Assembly: GCA_052148435.1 (NCBI GenBank)
Contig: JBKQIF010000044.1
Location: forward strand, 12,217 to 76,216
Direction of reading: 5' to 3'
DNA from: JBEKYD01 sp052148435
GTDB lineage: Bacteria; Acidobacteriota; Terriglobia; Bryobacterales; Bryobacteraceae
Length of the DNA: 64,000 nt
Of this stretch, positions 29,634 to 39,189 are shown in pieces (the stretch's first letter is position 1; each line of letters opens with the position of its first letter). Under the pieces are notes generated by a model. It did not search any database. It was given only the letters and a program-made list of their open reading frames with translations, and had not been told where the DNA came from. Position numbers and translations under genes: made by a program.

Positions 29634-32432
29634 ATGAAATCTCCGTTCCCTCTCGCGCTGGGCATCGGTACCGCGGTCCTCGCCCTGCTGCCCGTCTGCG
29701 GCATCCGGTTTCACGCCGCCGCGCAAAACCGCATGACCTACTCGCTGGTGTCGGAAAACGGCGGGCACGTGTCGCTCGGGCTGGCTCTCCGCAAGCTCGG
29801 CGTATCGGGAACCTTCATGCAGTGTCCGGCCCATCCCGACGACGAGAGCAACGCCCTGTTCGCGCTCTTCACCTACGGCATGGGGCTGCGCTCGGTGGAC
29901 GTGCAGAATAACCGCGGCGATGGCGGCCAGAACGAGATCGGCCCCGAGCTGTTCCGCGATATGGCCGTATTGCGCACCTCCGAGCTGCTCTCGGCCCATC
30001 GCATCGACGGCGCCGAGCAGTACTTTACCCGCGCCATCGACTACGGCTTTTCGTTCTCTCCCGACGAGGTGATCTCGAAGTGGGGCCGGCACGACATCGT
30101 GGGCGACTACGTGCGCCTCTTCCGCATGCTGCGGCCGGACGTGGTCGTCACCATGAACATCCAGGGCCGCGGCGGCGACCGCGCGCACGAGGCCACCGCC
30201 ATCCTGGCGCGGGAAGGGTACCTCGCCGCCGGCGACCCCTCCCAATATCCCGAGCAGATCCTCGAAGGACTGCGGCCGTGGCGGCCCCGCAAGCTCTACT
30301 TCTCGGCGGGCTTCGGCGGTCCCGGCGGGCGTGGCCCGGGCGACGCTCCTCCAGCCGCGCCTCCGCCGCCATCTGTCAAGCTCACCCCGGTCAATACCAA
30401 CGCCTATGATCCCCTTCTCGGCCGCACCTATGCCGAAATCGGCAACGGCGCGCGCGCGGCTCATAAGTGCCAGGGTATGGGCGGCCTGCCGCCGCTGGCT
30501 GGAGGAGGTGGAGGGCGCGGGGGTCGCGGCGGAGGCGGCTACCAGCTCATGGAAACTACCATCCCCAGCCAAAAAGAGAAAGATCAGGCCCTGTTCGACG
30601 GCGTCGATAGCCGCCTCGAAGCGCTGGGGCAGTTTGCCGGCCCTAATCCTCCTGCGGCGCTCGCGGCGGCACTGGCCGCCATTGCCGCCGATGCCAAACA
30701 GGCGCAGCTCGCCTTCGCCTCCGGAAACGACGCGGGCACGGCGGCGCCGGTGGAAGCCGGTCTGGCCGCCCTGCGGGAACTGCGTGCCCAGCTCCCCGCT
30801 ATGGCGCTGAGCGATGCCGCCCGCTACGAGATCGATTTCCGCTTGCAAATTAAGGAGCGCGATTACGAAGACGCGCTGCTGGCGGCGGACGCCATCACCT
30901 TCGACGCGGTTGCCGACGATGGCCTGGTGGTCCGCGGCCAGCCGGTGAAGCTATCGCTGGTGGCGGCGAACCACGGCGCCTCCGACGTCGCCGTGGCCGC
31001 CGTCTCCATCGCCGGATTCGACGCGCCCGCAGCCTGCCAGCCCGCGCCCGTCAAGAAAGATGCCGTCTACACCTGCACCTCGGAAGCCCACATCCCCAAC
31101 GACGCCAAACCCACGACTCCGTATTTCCACGACGACTACTGGAAGCACCCCGCCAACCAGGCGATCCAGATTTTCGGCCCCGGCGTTCCCTTCGGCGTTC
31201 CCTTCGCCGCCACGCCCTTCCGCGTTACCTTCCATCTGAGAGCCGGCAACGTGGAGGTGACCAAGGAAGTGCCGGTTCAGTTCCGCTACGTCAAAGACAC
31301 TTATTTCGGCGAAAAACGCATGGAGCTGAACGTGGTGCCGGAATTCTCGGTCGCCCTCGCGCCCTCGCTGATGGTGATTCCGTCGCCCGCATTCCAGCCA
31401 GGCGCCAGGCCGATCGAGCGCGAGGTGCACGTCACCGTTACCAATGGCTCCAAGGGCGCCGCCCAGGTGAATGTCGCGCTCGACCTGCCCCCGGGATGGA
31501 AATCCGCTCCCGCCAGTGTTCCCATCTCTTTTTCGCATGAGGACGAATCTCTTTCCGCACGCTTCGAGATCGCCGCGCCGGTCCGCGTGAAGGCCGGCGA
31601 ATATACGCTGCGCGCGGTGGCGACGTCGGCTGCCACCGGCGCCGAGAAATTCTCCAGCGGATACCAGGAAATCGAGTATCCCCACGTCGAACGGCGCCAG
31701 GTCGTCGAGCCGGCCGAGACCAGCCTGAAAGTGGTGGACGTCAAGGTCGCGCCCAATATCGGCCTGGGCTATATCGTGGGCGTCGGCGACCAGGTGCCGC
31801 AGGCCATCGAACAATTGGGCGCGAAGCTTACGTTTATCGACCCCGAAGAGTTGGCCTGGGGCGACCTTTCCAAGTACAACGTGATCATGACCGGCGTCCG
31901 CGCTTACGAACGGCGCGCCGATTTGCGGGCCTACAATCGCCGCCTGCTGGAGTACGCCGAACGCGGCGGCGTGGTCATCGTCCAATACAACAAGATGGAG
32001 TTTAACCGGGAGGAGTACGGCCCCTACCCGGCCAAGGTCAGCGGCAACCGCGTGACCGATGAAACCGCGCCCGTGAAAGTGCTGGCTCCCGACGATCCGG
32101 TGTTCCGCTACCCGAACAAAATTGGCCCGGCTACCTGGGCCGGCTGGGTGCAGGAGCGCGGGCTGTATTTCCTGGGCGAAAAAGATAAACGCTACATCGA
32201 CCTGGTCTCCATGGTGGATCCGTTCCAAGACAACCCCGGCGTGAAACTCGGATCGTTCGTCGAAGCGCGCTACGGCAAGGGCCGCTGGATTTACCTGGGC
32301 CTCGGGCTATGGCGGCAACTGCCGGCCGGTACCGAGGGGGCGTACCAGCTTCTGGCCAACCTGATCGGCCTGGGGAAGGAGCCAGGCGCACCCACCCGCA
32401 AGAGCAGCGTGGCGCCCGCCATCGAACCGTGA
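29634..32432 (+). CDS. Large secreted PIG-L/LmbE-type deacetylase
   Basis: About 932 residues. The start is placed at ATG 29634 because a TATAAA element at 29607-29612 would put transcription after the ATG at 29613. A signal peptide leads to the LmbE zinc motif FMQCPAHPDDESNALFALF, then VVTMNIQGRGGDRAHEATA with the second metal His. A Gly/Arg-rich stretch (about 285-345) follows, then roughly 500 residues of beta-sandwich with NPCBM-like or CARDB-like segments (IEREVHVTVTNGSKGAAQVN), and a C-terminal ThuA/GATase-like part around 700-920. PIG-L enzymes deacetylate N-acetylglucosamine conjugates; here the substrate would be extracytoplasmic and is unknown. Confidence 0.85.
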   Translation: MKSPFPLALGIGTAVLALLPVCGIRFHAAAQNRMTYSLVSENGGHVSLGLALRKLGVSGTFMQCPAHPDDESNALFALFTYGMGLRSVDVQNNRGDGGQNEIGPELFRDMAVLRTSELLSAHRIDGAEQYFTRAIDYGFSFSPDEVISKWGRHDIVGDYVRLFRMLRPDVVVTMNIQGRGGDRAHEATAILAREGYLAAGDPSQYPEQILEGLRPWRPRKLYFSAGFGGPGGRGPGDAPPAAPPPPSVKLTPVNTNAYDPLLGRTYAEIGNGARAAHKCQGMGGLPPLAGGGGGRGGRGGGGYQLMETTIPSQKEKDQALFDGVDSRLEALGQFAGPNPPAALAAALAAIAADAKQAQLAFASGNDAGTAAPVEAGLAALRELRAQLPAMALSDAARYEIDFRLQIKERDYEDALLAADAITFDAVADDGLVVRGQPVKLSLVAANHGASDVAVAAVSIAGFDAPAACQPAPVKKDAVYTCTSEAHIPNDAKPTTPYFHDDYWKHPANQAIQIFGPGVPFGVPFAATPFRVTFHLRAGNVEVTKEVPVQFRYVKDTYFGEKRMELNVVPEFSVALAPSLMVIPSPAFQPGARPIEREVHVTVTNGSKGAAQVNVALDLPPGWKSAPASVPISFSHEDESLSARFEIAAPVRVKAGEYTLRAVATSAATGAEKFSSGYQEIEYPHVERRQVVEPAETSLKVVDVKVAPNIGLGYIVGVGDQVPQAIEQLGAKLTFIDPEELAWGDLSKYNVIMTGVRAYERRADLRAYNRRLLEYAERGGVVIVQYNKMEFNREEYGPYPAKVSGNRVTDETAPVKVLAPDDPVFRYPNKIGPATWAGWVQERGLYFLGEKDKRYIDLVSMVDPFQDNPGVKLGSFVEARYGKGRWIYLGLGLWRQLPAGTEGAYQLLANLIGLGKEPGAPTRKSSVAPAIEP

Positions 32433-32534
32433 CCTCGTTCGCTGAGCCGGCGGAATCCCTTTGCGGCCCGCGACGGCGGTCACATCATTTCAAGAGCGGG
32501 CCCATCCCGCCATCGGCGGAGTATTGGCTCCCGG

Positions 32535-33278
32535 TCAGGGCATGGCCTTGTAGTACGCCGCGATGAAGGCGGCGGCCGGTCCGTTCTGTTCGTGCAAGTG
32601 GATCCCGTCGATCCGCGCCGAGCAACTCACGGCTTCGAACTTAGGCGTCACGGAGACCAGATCCGGATGGTTCGCCGCCACTTTTGCCAGAGCCGAGTCC
32701 ACATACTCGGGAACGTGACAGTCCTGCTTCTTGGCGTCGTGGTCGGTGTTGGGACCAAGCGGGGGTTTGTCGGAATGGCACCATCCGTTCATCGGACAAC
32801 GAATGATGGTCATGATGTCGATTCGCTTTGCGCTGGGACGTTTGGCGCGAATGGTCGCCAGCGTGGCCTCCAGACTATCTACCCAGGCCTTTTCGGAGGT
32901 CAACTCCCAGGACCATGCCTGATAGACAATCCTGTCTGGCGCGTCCCCGTTTTGGGCGCAGGGGATGGTCAGTCGGACATTGTTCACCCCGCCGACGTTG
33001 GCCGGGCTCCACGCATAGCTGTCAGGTTTGGCGTATTCGTACGTGTAGCCGTAGTGGGAAAATCGCCCCTGCCATCTGGTCTTGAGATCGCCAAGGCCAT
33101 CGTAAAAACCTCCATCCCACCACTCGCCGCTGGAGTACAGACCAATCAGTTCGGTGCAGGTAAAGGGGCCACGGGGCGGCGTTACCGGCGGGACCGCCGC
33201 CTTCTGGGCCGCTGCCGTCTGTGCGAGCAGAGCTGCGAAGGTCAGGGACTTCAGGATTAAAGAAACGTTCGTCGGCAT
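32535..33278 (-). CDS. Secreted SGNH-hydrolase-like protein, tentative
   Basis: About 247 residues from the ATG at 33278 (MPTNVSLILKSLTFAALLAQ signal peptide). Visible features are IGLYSSGEWWDGGFYDGLGD near the start, a central RIDIMTIIRCPMNGWCHSD and a C-terminal CSARIDGIHLHEQNGPAAAF, where the Asp-x-x-His spacing recalls the last block of SGNH esterases. The first block with the catalytic serine is not a clear GDS. The call is therefore weak: a secreted protein of unknown function with possible esterase fold. It converges with the PIG-L gene. Confidence 0.45.
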   Translation of the reverse strand: MPTNVSLILKSLTFAALLAQTAAAQKAAVPPVTPPRGPFTCTELIGLYSSGEWWDGGFYDGLGDLKTRWQGRFSHYGYTYEYAKPDSYAWSPANVGGVNNVRLTIPCAQNGDAPDRIVYQAWSWELTSEKAWVDSLEATLATIRAKRPSAKRIDIMTIIRCPMNGWCHSDKPPLGPNTDHDAKKQDCHVPEYVDSALAKVAANHPDLVSVTPKFEAVSCSARIDGIHLHEQNGPAAAFIAAYYKAMP

Positions 33279-33544
33279 GTACTTCCAGTCTCCCTTGATC
33301 TGAACCCACGTGGAGTGTAGCACGCCTTCCGGAGCGAGTGCGGGAGCATTTCCCGGCCGCGGATGTGGCTGAGGAATGGGACCCGGAAGGCAAGAGGGTG
33401 TTGCATCGGAAAGTCCCACGGTAAGCAGGAATTTGTTGCCGCCGCTCCAACAGCGAAGCTTCCCGCCGGCTCGGTTGAGTGCCCGGCGTTTAGATCGCGC
33501 AGGCTTTGAGTCGTTTCGCTTATTATGTTCAGAGGAGAAAGCGC

Positions 33545-35023
33545 ATGATGATCCGCCGTAAATTGATGGCCGCGCTGCCGACTATTTTGCTGATCGGGAC
33601 CGGCAGGAGCGCCGATACCAACAGCGACATCCTCAAGAACAATGGCTCTCTCGAACGGCTGTTCAAGCAGACGGGTGTCTACAATGCCTCCGAGACCGGC
33701 AAGACGCCGAATTTCGTCGTCGATCCATCGTGGCCCCAACCGCTGCCCAATCACTGGATTCTTGGCCAAGTCGGCGGGCTGTATGTCGACCGGCACGACC
33801 ACGTCTGGGTCTATAACCGGCCGCGTACCCTGACCAACGAGGAGGCCGGGCTGGAAGGGCCCCTACCCGGCGTGAGAGATGAGAACGGTCAGCCCATCAA
33901 CGGGATGGGCCAAATGCGCGCCCATGGCCCCATAGCGGATTGCTGCAAACCCGCTCCTTCCATTCTGGAATTTGATTCCGATGGCAAACTGCTGCGATCC
34001 TGGGGCGGTCCGGCCGATCCCGGTTTCATCGGCGGCAAATGCAAGGTGGAAGCGGGCTGCATCTGGCCGAACAGCGAACATGGCATTTATGTCGACCACA
34101 ACGACAACGTCTGGATTTCGGGGAATTCGGCGGGGGCCAGAGGGGGCAGAACGCCCTGGACGACCAACGAGGCGGGCGGCGACGGCTTCGTCCTGAAGTT
34201 CGACATGAACGGCAACTTCAAACTGAGGGTCGGCGGCACTCCCAAGGGACCAAACAGCAATGACACGAATGGCGGCATCGACGGCACGCCTCTGCTCTAT
34301 CAGGCAGCGGACATGGTGGTCGATCCCAAGACGAACCGCCTGTACGTCTCCGACGGCTACGGAAACCGCCGCGTCCTAATCGTAGACGCCGATACCGGCA
34401 AATATATCGGCCATTTCGGTGCCTATGGAAACAATCCGATCGACGACGCAGCCGCCAGCGCTGCTGGGCCGTGGATTGGGGACTATGAAAGAGGGAGCAA
34501 AAAGCCCGCATTCTTCCGCACCCCCGTGCATTGCGTGAAGCTCGCCAATGACGGCAAGATTTATGTCTGCGACCGGGGCAACGACCGCATACAGGTGTTT
34601 GACAACAACGATCCCATGCTCGGGAAGCCATGCAGCAATCCGAATGGCGAGCCTGGCAAATGCGGCTTCGTTGCCGAGCGACTCATCAGCGAACACACCA
34701 ACACTTCCATACCCGGAACGGCGGTATCGATAAGCCTCTCCAGCGACAAGGCGCAGAGTTGTCTCTATGTTGGGGACAACTCCAACATGACCATCTACAT
34801 CCTGAACCGGAGCAATTTGCAGGAGTTGGGCCGGCTCGGGCGAAGCGGCCGCATGCCCGGCGAATTCCATTGGCTGCATCAGGTGAGCGTGGACAGCAAA
34901 GGTAACATCTACACAGCGGAAGTCGATACCGGTAAGCGCATCCAGAAGTTCATCCGCTATGGTAGCGACATGTGCAGCGGAACCGGATCTTCCACCGTCG
35001 GTGGAGTAGCGGCCGCGAAGTAG
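33545..35023 (+). CDS. Exported NHL-repeat beta-propeller protein
   Basis: About 492 residues from ATG 33545, preceded by the ribosome site aggagaaa; the signal peptide is MMIRRKLMAALPTILLIGTG. NHL-type blades recur: WILGQVGGLYVDRHDHVWVYNR, HGIYVDHNDNVWISG, DMVVDPKTNRLYVSDGYGNRRV, VHCVKLANDGKIYVCDRGNDRIQVF and HQVSVDSKGNIYTAEV. Cysteines (CCKPAP, GGKCKVEAGCIW) suggest disulfides outside the cytoplasm. Such propellers can bind carbohydrate or protein, or act as lyases. No catalytic set is visible. Confidence 0.88.
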   Translation: MMIRRKLMAALPTILLIGTGRSADTNSDILKNNGSLERLFKQTGVYNASETGKTPNFVVDPSWPQPLPNHWILGQVGGLYVDRHDHVWVYNRPRTLTNEEAGLEGPLPGVRDENGQPINGMGQMRAHGPIADCCKPAPSILEFDSDGKLLRSWGGPADPGFIGGKCKVEAGCIWPNSEHGIYVDHNDNVWISGNSAGARGGRTPWTTNEAGGDGFVLKFDMNGNFKLRVGGTPKGPNSNDTNGGIDGTPLLYQAADMVVDPKTNRLYVSDGYGNRRVLIVDADTGKYIGHFGAYGNNPIDDAAASAAGPWIGDYERGSKKPAFFRTPVHCVKLANDGKIYVCDRGNDRIQVFDNNDPMLGKPCSNPNGEPGKCGFVAERLISEHTNTSIPGTAVSISLSSDKAQSCLYVGDNSNMTIYILNRSNLQELGRLGRSGRMPGEFHWLHQVSVDSKGNIYTAEVDTGKRIQKFIRYGSDMCSGTGSSTVGGVAAAK

Positions 35024-35252
35024 CACACGGGAACTTCAGCTTCGCACGCCAGTGGATGATTTGTCGCGGCACCCTCTGATGGGTACTGTTGCGCCGATTC
35101 CCGACGCCCCGTCGGCCGGAAGGCCGCGCCGCCACAGGGGTTAACGTTCGCGGCGACGTATCACCTTATACACGCTGCGCGCCGACACCGTAAGCAACCC
35201 GCCGCGCATGCTGCGACAATACGTTCAGGAGATACCCCTCGTCGGAGCGTTT

Positions 35253-35627
35253 ATGATCGACACGGTGCTGAACCTGCTATTTCGTTGCCCCCACCGACGC
35301 CTTACTCGCCCCGTGGCGCCGGTTACCAAGGTGGGGCAGCCGCACAGCCAGAGCTATGTCGTTTGCCTGGATTGCGGAAAACAATTCGAGTACGACCTGA
35401 ACGAAATGCGCATCGGGAAAGCCATTGACCACTCGCATGACGCCGGGGTCGTGCCCCCGGACTTGCCGAAGCCGCGCAAAACGAAGATTAAGTACGCGCT
35501 GTTGGGGGCCGTGCCAGCGGCTGTCGTACTCGCCGCGGTATTGAAGGGCAGAAAGAGAGCCGCGAAGCCGGAGAACGGCAATGCCGATCCCGCCGCGCGC
35601 CATGAATCAGATCGGCGCGAAGAATGA
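35253..35627 (+). CDS. Small zinc-ribbon membrane protein of unknown function
   Basis: About 124 residues from ATG 35253. An N-terminal helix MIDTVLNLLFRCPH gives a CxxH pair, followed by VVCLDCGKQFEYDLNEMR with a CxxC pair, so a zinc ribbon is likely. A transmembrane helix (YALLGAVPAAVVLAAVL) and a basic/acidic tail follow. It is not part of a clear operon. I cannot assign a function. Confidence 0.65.
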   Translation: MIDTVLNLLFRCPHRRLTRPVAPVTKVGQPHSQSYVVCLDCGKQFEYDLNEMRIGKAIDHSHDAGVVPPDLPKPRKTKIKYALLGAVPAAVVLAAVLKGRKRAAKPENGNADPAARHESDRREE

Positions 35628-35935
35628 AGTGGAATGCTCTGCCAGCGGCGCAACCGCGAATACGGGAGCTACGGCAAGAAGAACTACCGCCAACCCCGGT
35701 CCAGCGGAACCCCGCAATTTCCCGTCGAGCATCTGGGATGGCCGAGCCCCGTGCTTGCCATTCTTCGCCAAGTGCTTCGGGACTCGCGCGCAGTCTCGCG
35801 CAAAAAGGGACTTATCTGGGAATTACGTCCAGACGAGGAGCGTGGCCACGGCCGGACCGGACGGACTGGGTCCCTGCCTTATGGACCCGACAAAGCAAGC
35901 TCCGGCAGCCAAGCCTCCCTCCGAAACCGCGAAGC
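35628..35935. other. Gap without a supported gene
   Basis: Several frames are open here, including one from an ATG overlapping the zinc-ribbon stop (35624) that runs into the neighbouring gene, but none shows a recognisable fold, ribosome site or family motif. The adjacent genes converge on this gap, so a terminator would be expected; no clear hairpin was noticed. Confidence 0.5.
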
Positions 35936-37384
35936 TCATTCGCTCACGTTGTAAGCGGCGCGACCGGCGATCTCCCGGAGGTCCCAGCCCTTGCGGTATT
36001 CGCGGGATAGATACTGGTTCGCTTCCTGACAGTTGGTGATGCGGAACGCCAGCGAATCCCATTCGATCCGATGGCCCACGCGCAAGGCGACGTTACCGAG
36101 TTGGTAGGCCTCGGTAAACGGACCGGCGTAGGCGAAATTGCAGGGCGCCTCCTTGCCCGCTTTGATAGCCACCACCCAATCCTTGTGGACTTCTTCACGG
36201 CCCCAATTTCTTTCCGGCGGTATCGGGTACTGCTCCGTCTGCTTGCCGTAGTAGGAGCCACGGCCTTCGGGAAGGCTGCCTTTAGTGCCGATCCATGTCA
36301 CGCCTGCGCCGCCGGCCCGAGCCGGCGCTGCCCCGCGCCCACGGCCAGGGACGATGGGCGGGCCGGCGATTGCCTCCGGCGGGCGCTTGCCGCCGTCGTA
36401 CCAATAGATCTTCAGCGGCGGGTGAACGCCGCGGGCGGCGTAATCGAAGCGCATGATGGTCCAATCCGGGTACATCTCCTTTTTCATCCCGGACGTTTCA
36501 ATTACTTCGACAGCCGAGGGCGCGCCCAAATCGAGCGCCATGAAGATCACGTTCATCTGATGGGGAGCGATATCGCCCAGCGCACCGCTGCCGAAGTCCG
36601 TGAAGCCCCGCCATACGAAGGGGTGGTAAACCACGCCCACTGGCGGAACCGGATTGAGACCCGCGACCGCGAAATCCAACTGGTGCTTCTTTTCGGCCGG
36701 CGGGTTGTAAACGGGGTGCCCCTGCGGATATGCGCTCTTGTATGGCCGCATCGGAGCCGCGCCGATCCACATGTCCCAATCGAGATTGGAGGGAACCGGA
36801 TCTTCGCCTTGCAGACGGTCGAATCCTTGCGGCCAGATGGGGCGGTCCGTCGCCACGTGGACCTCCGTGATCTCGCCCACCACCCCGGACTGAATCAGCT
36901 CGATCGTCCGCAGGTTGTTGGGCTCCGCGCTGGTCTGGGTGCCCATCTGCGTGATGACCTTGGTTTCGGCCGCGACTTTGGCCATCACCCTGGCTTCGTG
37001 GACGGTCTTGCACAGCGGCTTCTGGCAGTAAGTATGGATGCCGTGTTTCATGGCCCATACGCTGATATAAGCGTGCATATGGTCAGGCACGGCGACAACC
37101 ACACCGTCCAGCTTTTCATTTTCGATCATCTTCCGAAAATCGGTGTACTTCTTGGCCTTCGGATAGAGGGGCGCCCGAAGATCGAGCATCGCGGAATCCA
37201 CATCGCACAGCGCACAGATGTTCTCTCCCAAACCGTTCAGCGTCCTGGCATCGATTGCACCCATGCCGGCCAGGCCGATGATGCCGAGGTTCAGCTTTTC
37301 GTTGGCCGTATAGCCACGCGCCAATCCGGCGGGCAGGATCATGAACGCACCGGCCGCCTTTTTCAAAGACTCGCGCCGCGTCAT
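35936..37384 (-). CDS. Tat-exported Gfo/Idh/MocA-family oxidoreductase
   Basis: About 482 residues from ATG 37384 (MTRRESLKKAAGAFMILP, Tat-like). A TTG at 37411 with a strong ggaggtg site is an alternative start adding nine residues. The NAD(P) domain shows LNLGIIGLAGMGAID and VVAVPDHMHAYISVWAMKHG, then IHTYCQKPLCKT, in which the usual EKP is CQKP. The C-terminal domain has GSGALGDIAPHQMN. A Pro/Gly/Arg-rich insert (VPGRGRGAAPARAGGAG) is typical of this family in Solibacter-like genomes. The sugar substrate is unknown. It lies 59 bases after the truncated ThuA-like gene. Confidence 0.88.
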   Translation of the reverse strand: MTRRESLKKAAGAFMILPAGLARGYTANEKLNLGIIGLAGMGAIDARTLNGLGENICALCDVDSAMLDLRAPLYPKAKKYTDFRKMIENEKLDGVVVAVPDHMHAYISVWAMKHGIHTYCQKPLCKTVHEARVMAKVAAETKVITQMGTQTSAEPNNLRTIELIQSGVVGEITEVHVATDRPIWPQGFDRLQGEDPVPSNLDWDMWIGAAPMRPYKSAYPQGHPVYNPPAEKKHQLDFAVAGLNPVPPVGVVYHPFVWRGFTDFGSGALGDIAPHQMNVIFMALDLGAPSAVEVIETSGMKKEMYPDWTIMRFDYAARGVHPPLKIYWYDGGKRPPEAIAGPPIVPGRGRGAAPARAGGAGVTWIGTKGSLPEGRGSYYGKQTEQYPIPPERNWGREEVHKDWVVAIKAGKEAPCNFAYAGPFTEAYQLGNVALRVGHRIEWDSLAFRITNCQEANQYLSREYRKGWDLREIAGRAAYNVSE

Positions 37385-37443
37385 GCGGCTTCCTTCGTCA
37401 CTCTGCTTCAAAGGTACACCTCCAACTCGATTCCATTATCTTC

Positions 37444-37875
37444 CTAATAATCGGCCAAGGCAGCTCCCGACGCCTTCTGCGTGTCGGTGATGTTCCAGGG
37501 GCCTTCACTCATGTAGAAAATAGCGTCGAAATAGTTCAGATTTCTGACGTTGGCGCCTTCGCCCGTCGCTCCTTTGGTAAGCAGGCGCATGTCCGTGCGA
37601 ATCATGCTGACATAAGCGCCGGATTCGCGCCCTAACCGTTCCACCACCGCCATGGCGTGCGATGCCGCCTGGTGATGGTAGGTGCTCGCGCCGTACCATT
37701 CCACAGGATCGGCGATGACCAGAAGTTTTTTCTTTCCGGCCCAGGCATCGGGCTGTCCTCCGCCTCCGGCCTGCGGCCCCCTTCCCGCGCCCTGCGGGGC
37801 CTGCGCCGGCAGATCCGCGGAAAAGAGAACCGTGCAGAGCACCAAGATCGGGCGAATCAGACGTAAAGAAGCCAC
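37444..37875 (-). pseudogene. ThuA-like protein, C-terminally truncated
   Basis: The 143-residue frame has a signal peptide (MASLRLIRPILVLCTVLFS), a Gly/Gln-rich linker and the first half of a ThuA/GATase-like fold: KKLLVIADPVEWYGASTYHH, YVSMIRTDMRLL and NYFDAIFYMSEGPWNI. ThuA domains usually need 200 or more residues; the frame stops right after the region that would contain the third strand. ThuA-like genes commonly sit beside Gfo/Idh oxidoreductases, as here. I treat it as a broken gene, though a short protein could still be made. Confidence 0.65.
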
Positions 37876-38179
37876 CAGGCTACCTCCTGAACCGAGAATT
37901 CACAAAGCAGCGCCGACCTTGCTCCTATGGCGGCAAGGCGAACTCGAAGAACATGTCGTTGGCGGCGACCAGCACACAAATGCCAGGGTTGCTGGAAGTG
38001 GCGGTCCTACTCATATCTGCCATTCTCGTTCGCAGGCTGCCGTATAGAACCCAGACACGCGGATCCTGCGCCCGCATCGGCTCTCTTTATACTCATAGCC
38101 CTCCGGGTTTGTCAAGGGCGACTCGCCGATTCATTGACTCGCAGCCCGGCCCGGAGTAGATTGTATTCTGGAGCAAATA
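37876..38179. other. Gap without a supported gene
   Basis: This gap lies between the truncated ThuA-like gene (leftward) and a second ThuA fragment (rightward). No coding frame with family features is present. Its middle (about 38085-38125) contains AT-richer bases (tctttatactcatag) that could serve the rightward fragment as a promoter. Nothing else was recognised. Confidence 0.45.
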
Positions 38180-38296
38180 GTGAGAACCTTAGTCCTGAGT
38201 TGTCTGGCCCTGCTGGCAACCGCTTCCGGCGCGATCTCCGCGGATAAAATCCGGGTTTTGATCCTCACCGGCGAATCCGATTACTCGCACCCGTGA
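38180..38296 (+). pseudogene. N-terminal fragment of a second ThuA-like gene
   Basis: A GTG at 38180 opens a 38-codon frame: a signal peptide (LVLSCLALLATASGAIS) followed by DKIRVLILTGESDYSHP, the classic first strand and loop of ThuA-like proteins. The stop TGA follows at once at 38294-38296. The remaining 200 or more residues are absent; a short-chain dehydrogenase begins 20 bases later. The join looks like a deletion or insertion breakpoint. Confidence 0.65.
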
Positions 38297-38316
38297 CCGA
38301 GGGTCTTCTTACACTT

Positions 38317-39171
38317 ATGCCTGAAACAAACTACACCCCCCCGAACGAATCGCCGCCCGCTCAGATCCACCCTGTGCTCAAAGGACAGAAGGCCCTTGTA
38401 ACGGGGGCGAGCAAAGGGCTCGGCCAGGCCGTGGCGATCGGTTTCGGACAGGCCGGAGCCGATGTTCTCGTCAACTACTATACTGACGAGGATGGCGCCA
38501 GGCAGACGGCGAAATCCATCGAAGAATGCGGCGGGAAAGCGCAGCTCTTCAAGGCGGATGTGGCCAGGGAGGACGACGTGCGGGCCATGTTCCGCCGCAT
38601 GATCGAGGTCTTCGGGCGAATCGACATCTGCGTTCCTAACTCCGGCATCCAGCTCAACGCCCGGGTTGACGAAATGACGCTCGCCCAATGGCAGCGGGTC
38701 ATCGACGTCAACCTGACCGGCATGTTTCTCTGCGCGCGCGAAGCCATCCGCGCCTTCAAGAAACAGGGGATCGACCGCTCCGTCTCCTACGCCATGGGGA
38801 AGCTGATCTTCATGAGTTCGGTCCACGACATCATCCCCTGGGAAGGGCACGCCAACTACGCCGCGGCCAAGGGCGGCATCATGCTCCTCATGAAGAGCAT
38901 CGCGCAGGAGGTGGCGCACCTCCGTGTCCGCGTGAACGCCATATCTCCCGGCGCCATCCGGACGCCCATGAACGTCGAGAAGCTTACCTCGCCCGAGGTC
39001 TTCGAGCGAGCGCTGCTCAAGCTCATCCCCGCGAAGCGTATCGGCGAGCCGGAAGACGTCGCGCGCGCCGTGGTATGGCTGGCGTCCGACGAATCCGACT
39101 ACGTGAACGGCGCCACTATCTACATCGACGGCGGCATGACCCTCTATCCCGGGTTCATCGGCGCCGGGTAA
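38317..39171 (+). CDS. Short-chain dehydrogenase/reductase, glucose 1-dehydrogenase-like
   Basis: About 284 residues from ATG 38317 (GTG at 38293 possible). The NAD(P) motif is ALVTGASKGLGQAV, then NSGIQLN, the catalytic Ser in FMSSVHDI and the YxxxK in NYAAAKGG; the end SDYVNGATIYIDGGMTLYPG is typical of glucose/ribitol dehydrogenases. No signal peptide, so cytoplasmic. It is followed 18 bases later by a small DMT-type membrane protein, likely in one operon. The start is close to a truncated ThuA fragment, which suggests the operon was placed here by rearrangement. Confidence 0.93.
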   Translation: MPETNYTPPNESPPAQIHPVLKGQKALVTGASKGLGQAVAIGFGQAGADVLVNYYTDEDGARQTAKSIEECGGKAQLFKADVAREDDVRAMFRRMIEVFGRIDICVPNSGIQLNARVDEMTLAQWQRVIDVNLTGMFLCAREAIRAFKKQGIDRSVSYAMGKLIFMSSVHDIIPWEGHANYAAAKGGIMLLMKSIAQEVAHLRVRVNAISPGAIRTPMNVEKLTSPEVFERALLKLIPAKRIGEPEDVARAVVWLASDESDYVNGATIYIDGGMTLYPGFIGAG

Positions 39172-39189
39172 TAAGTACAGGAGAAGAAC

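Noticed and set aside
35624..36010. Open frame overlapping the zinc-ribbon stop codon
   Set aside because: It has no family features, no clear ribosome site beyond the coupled ATG, and runs into the converging oxidoreductase gene.
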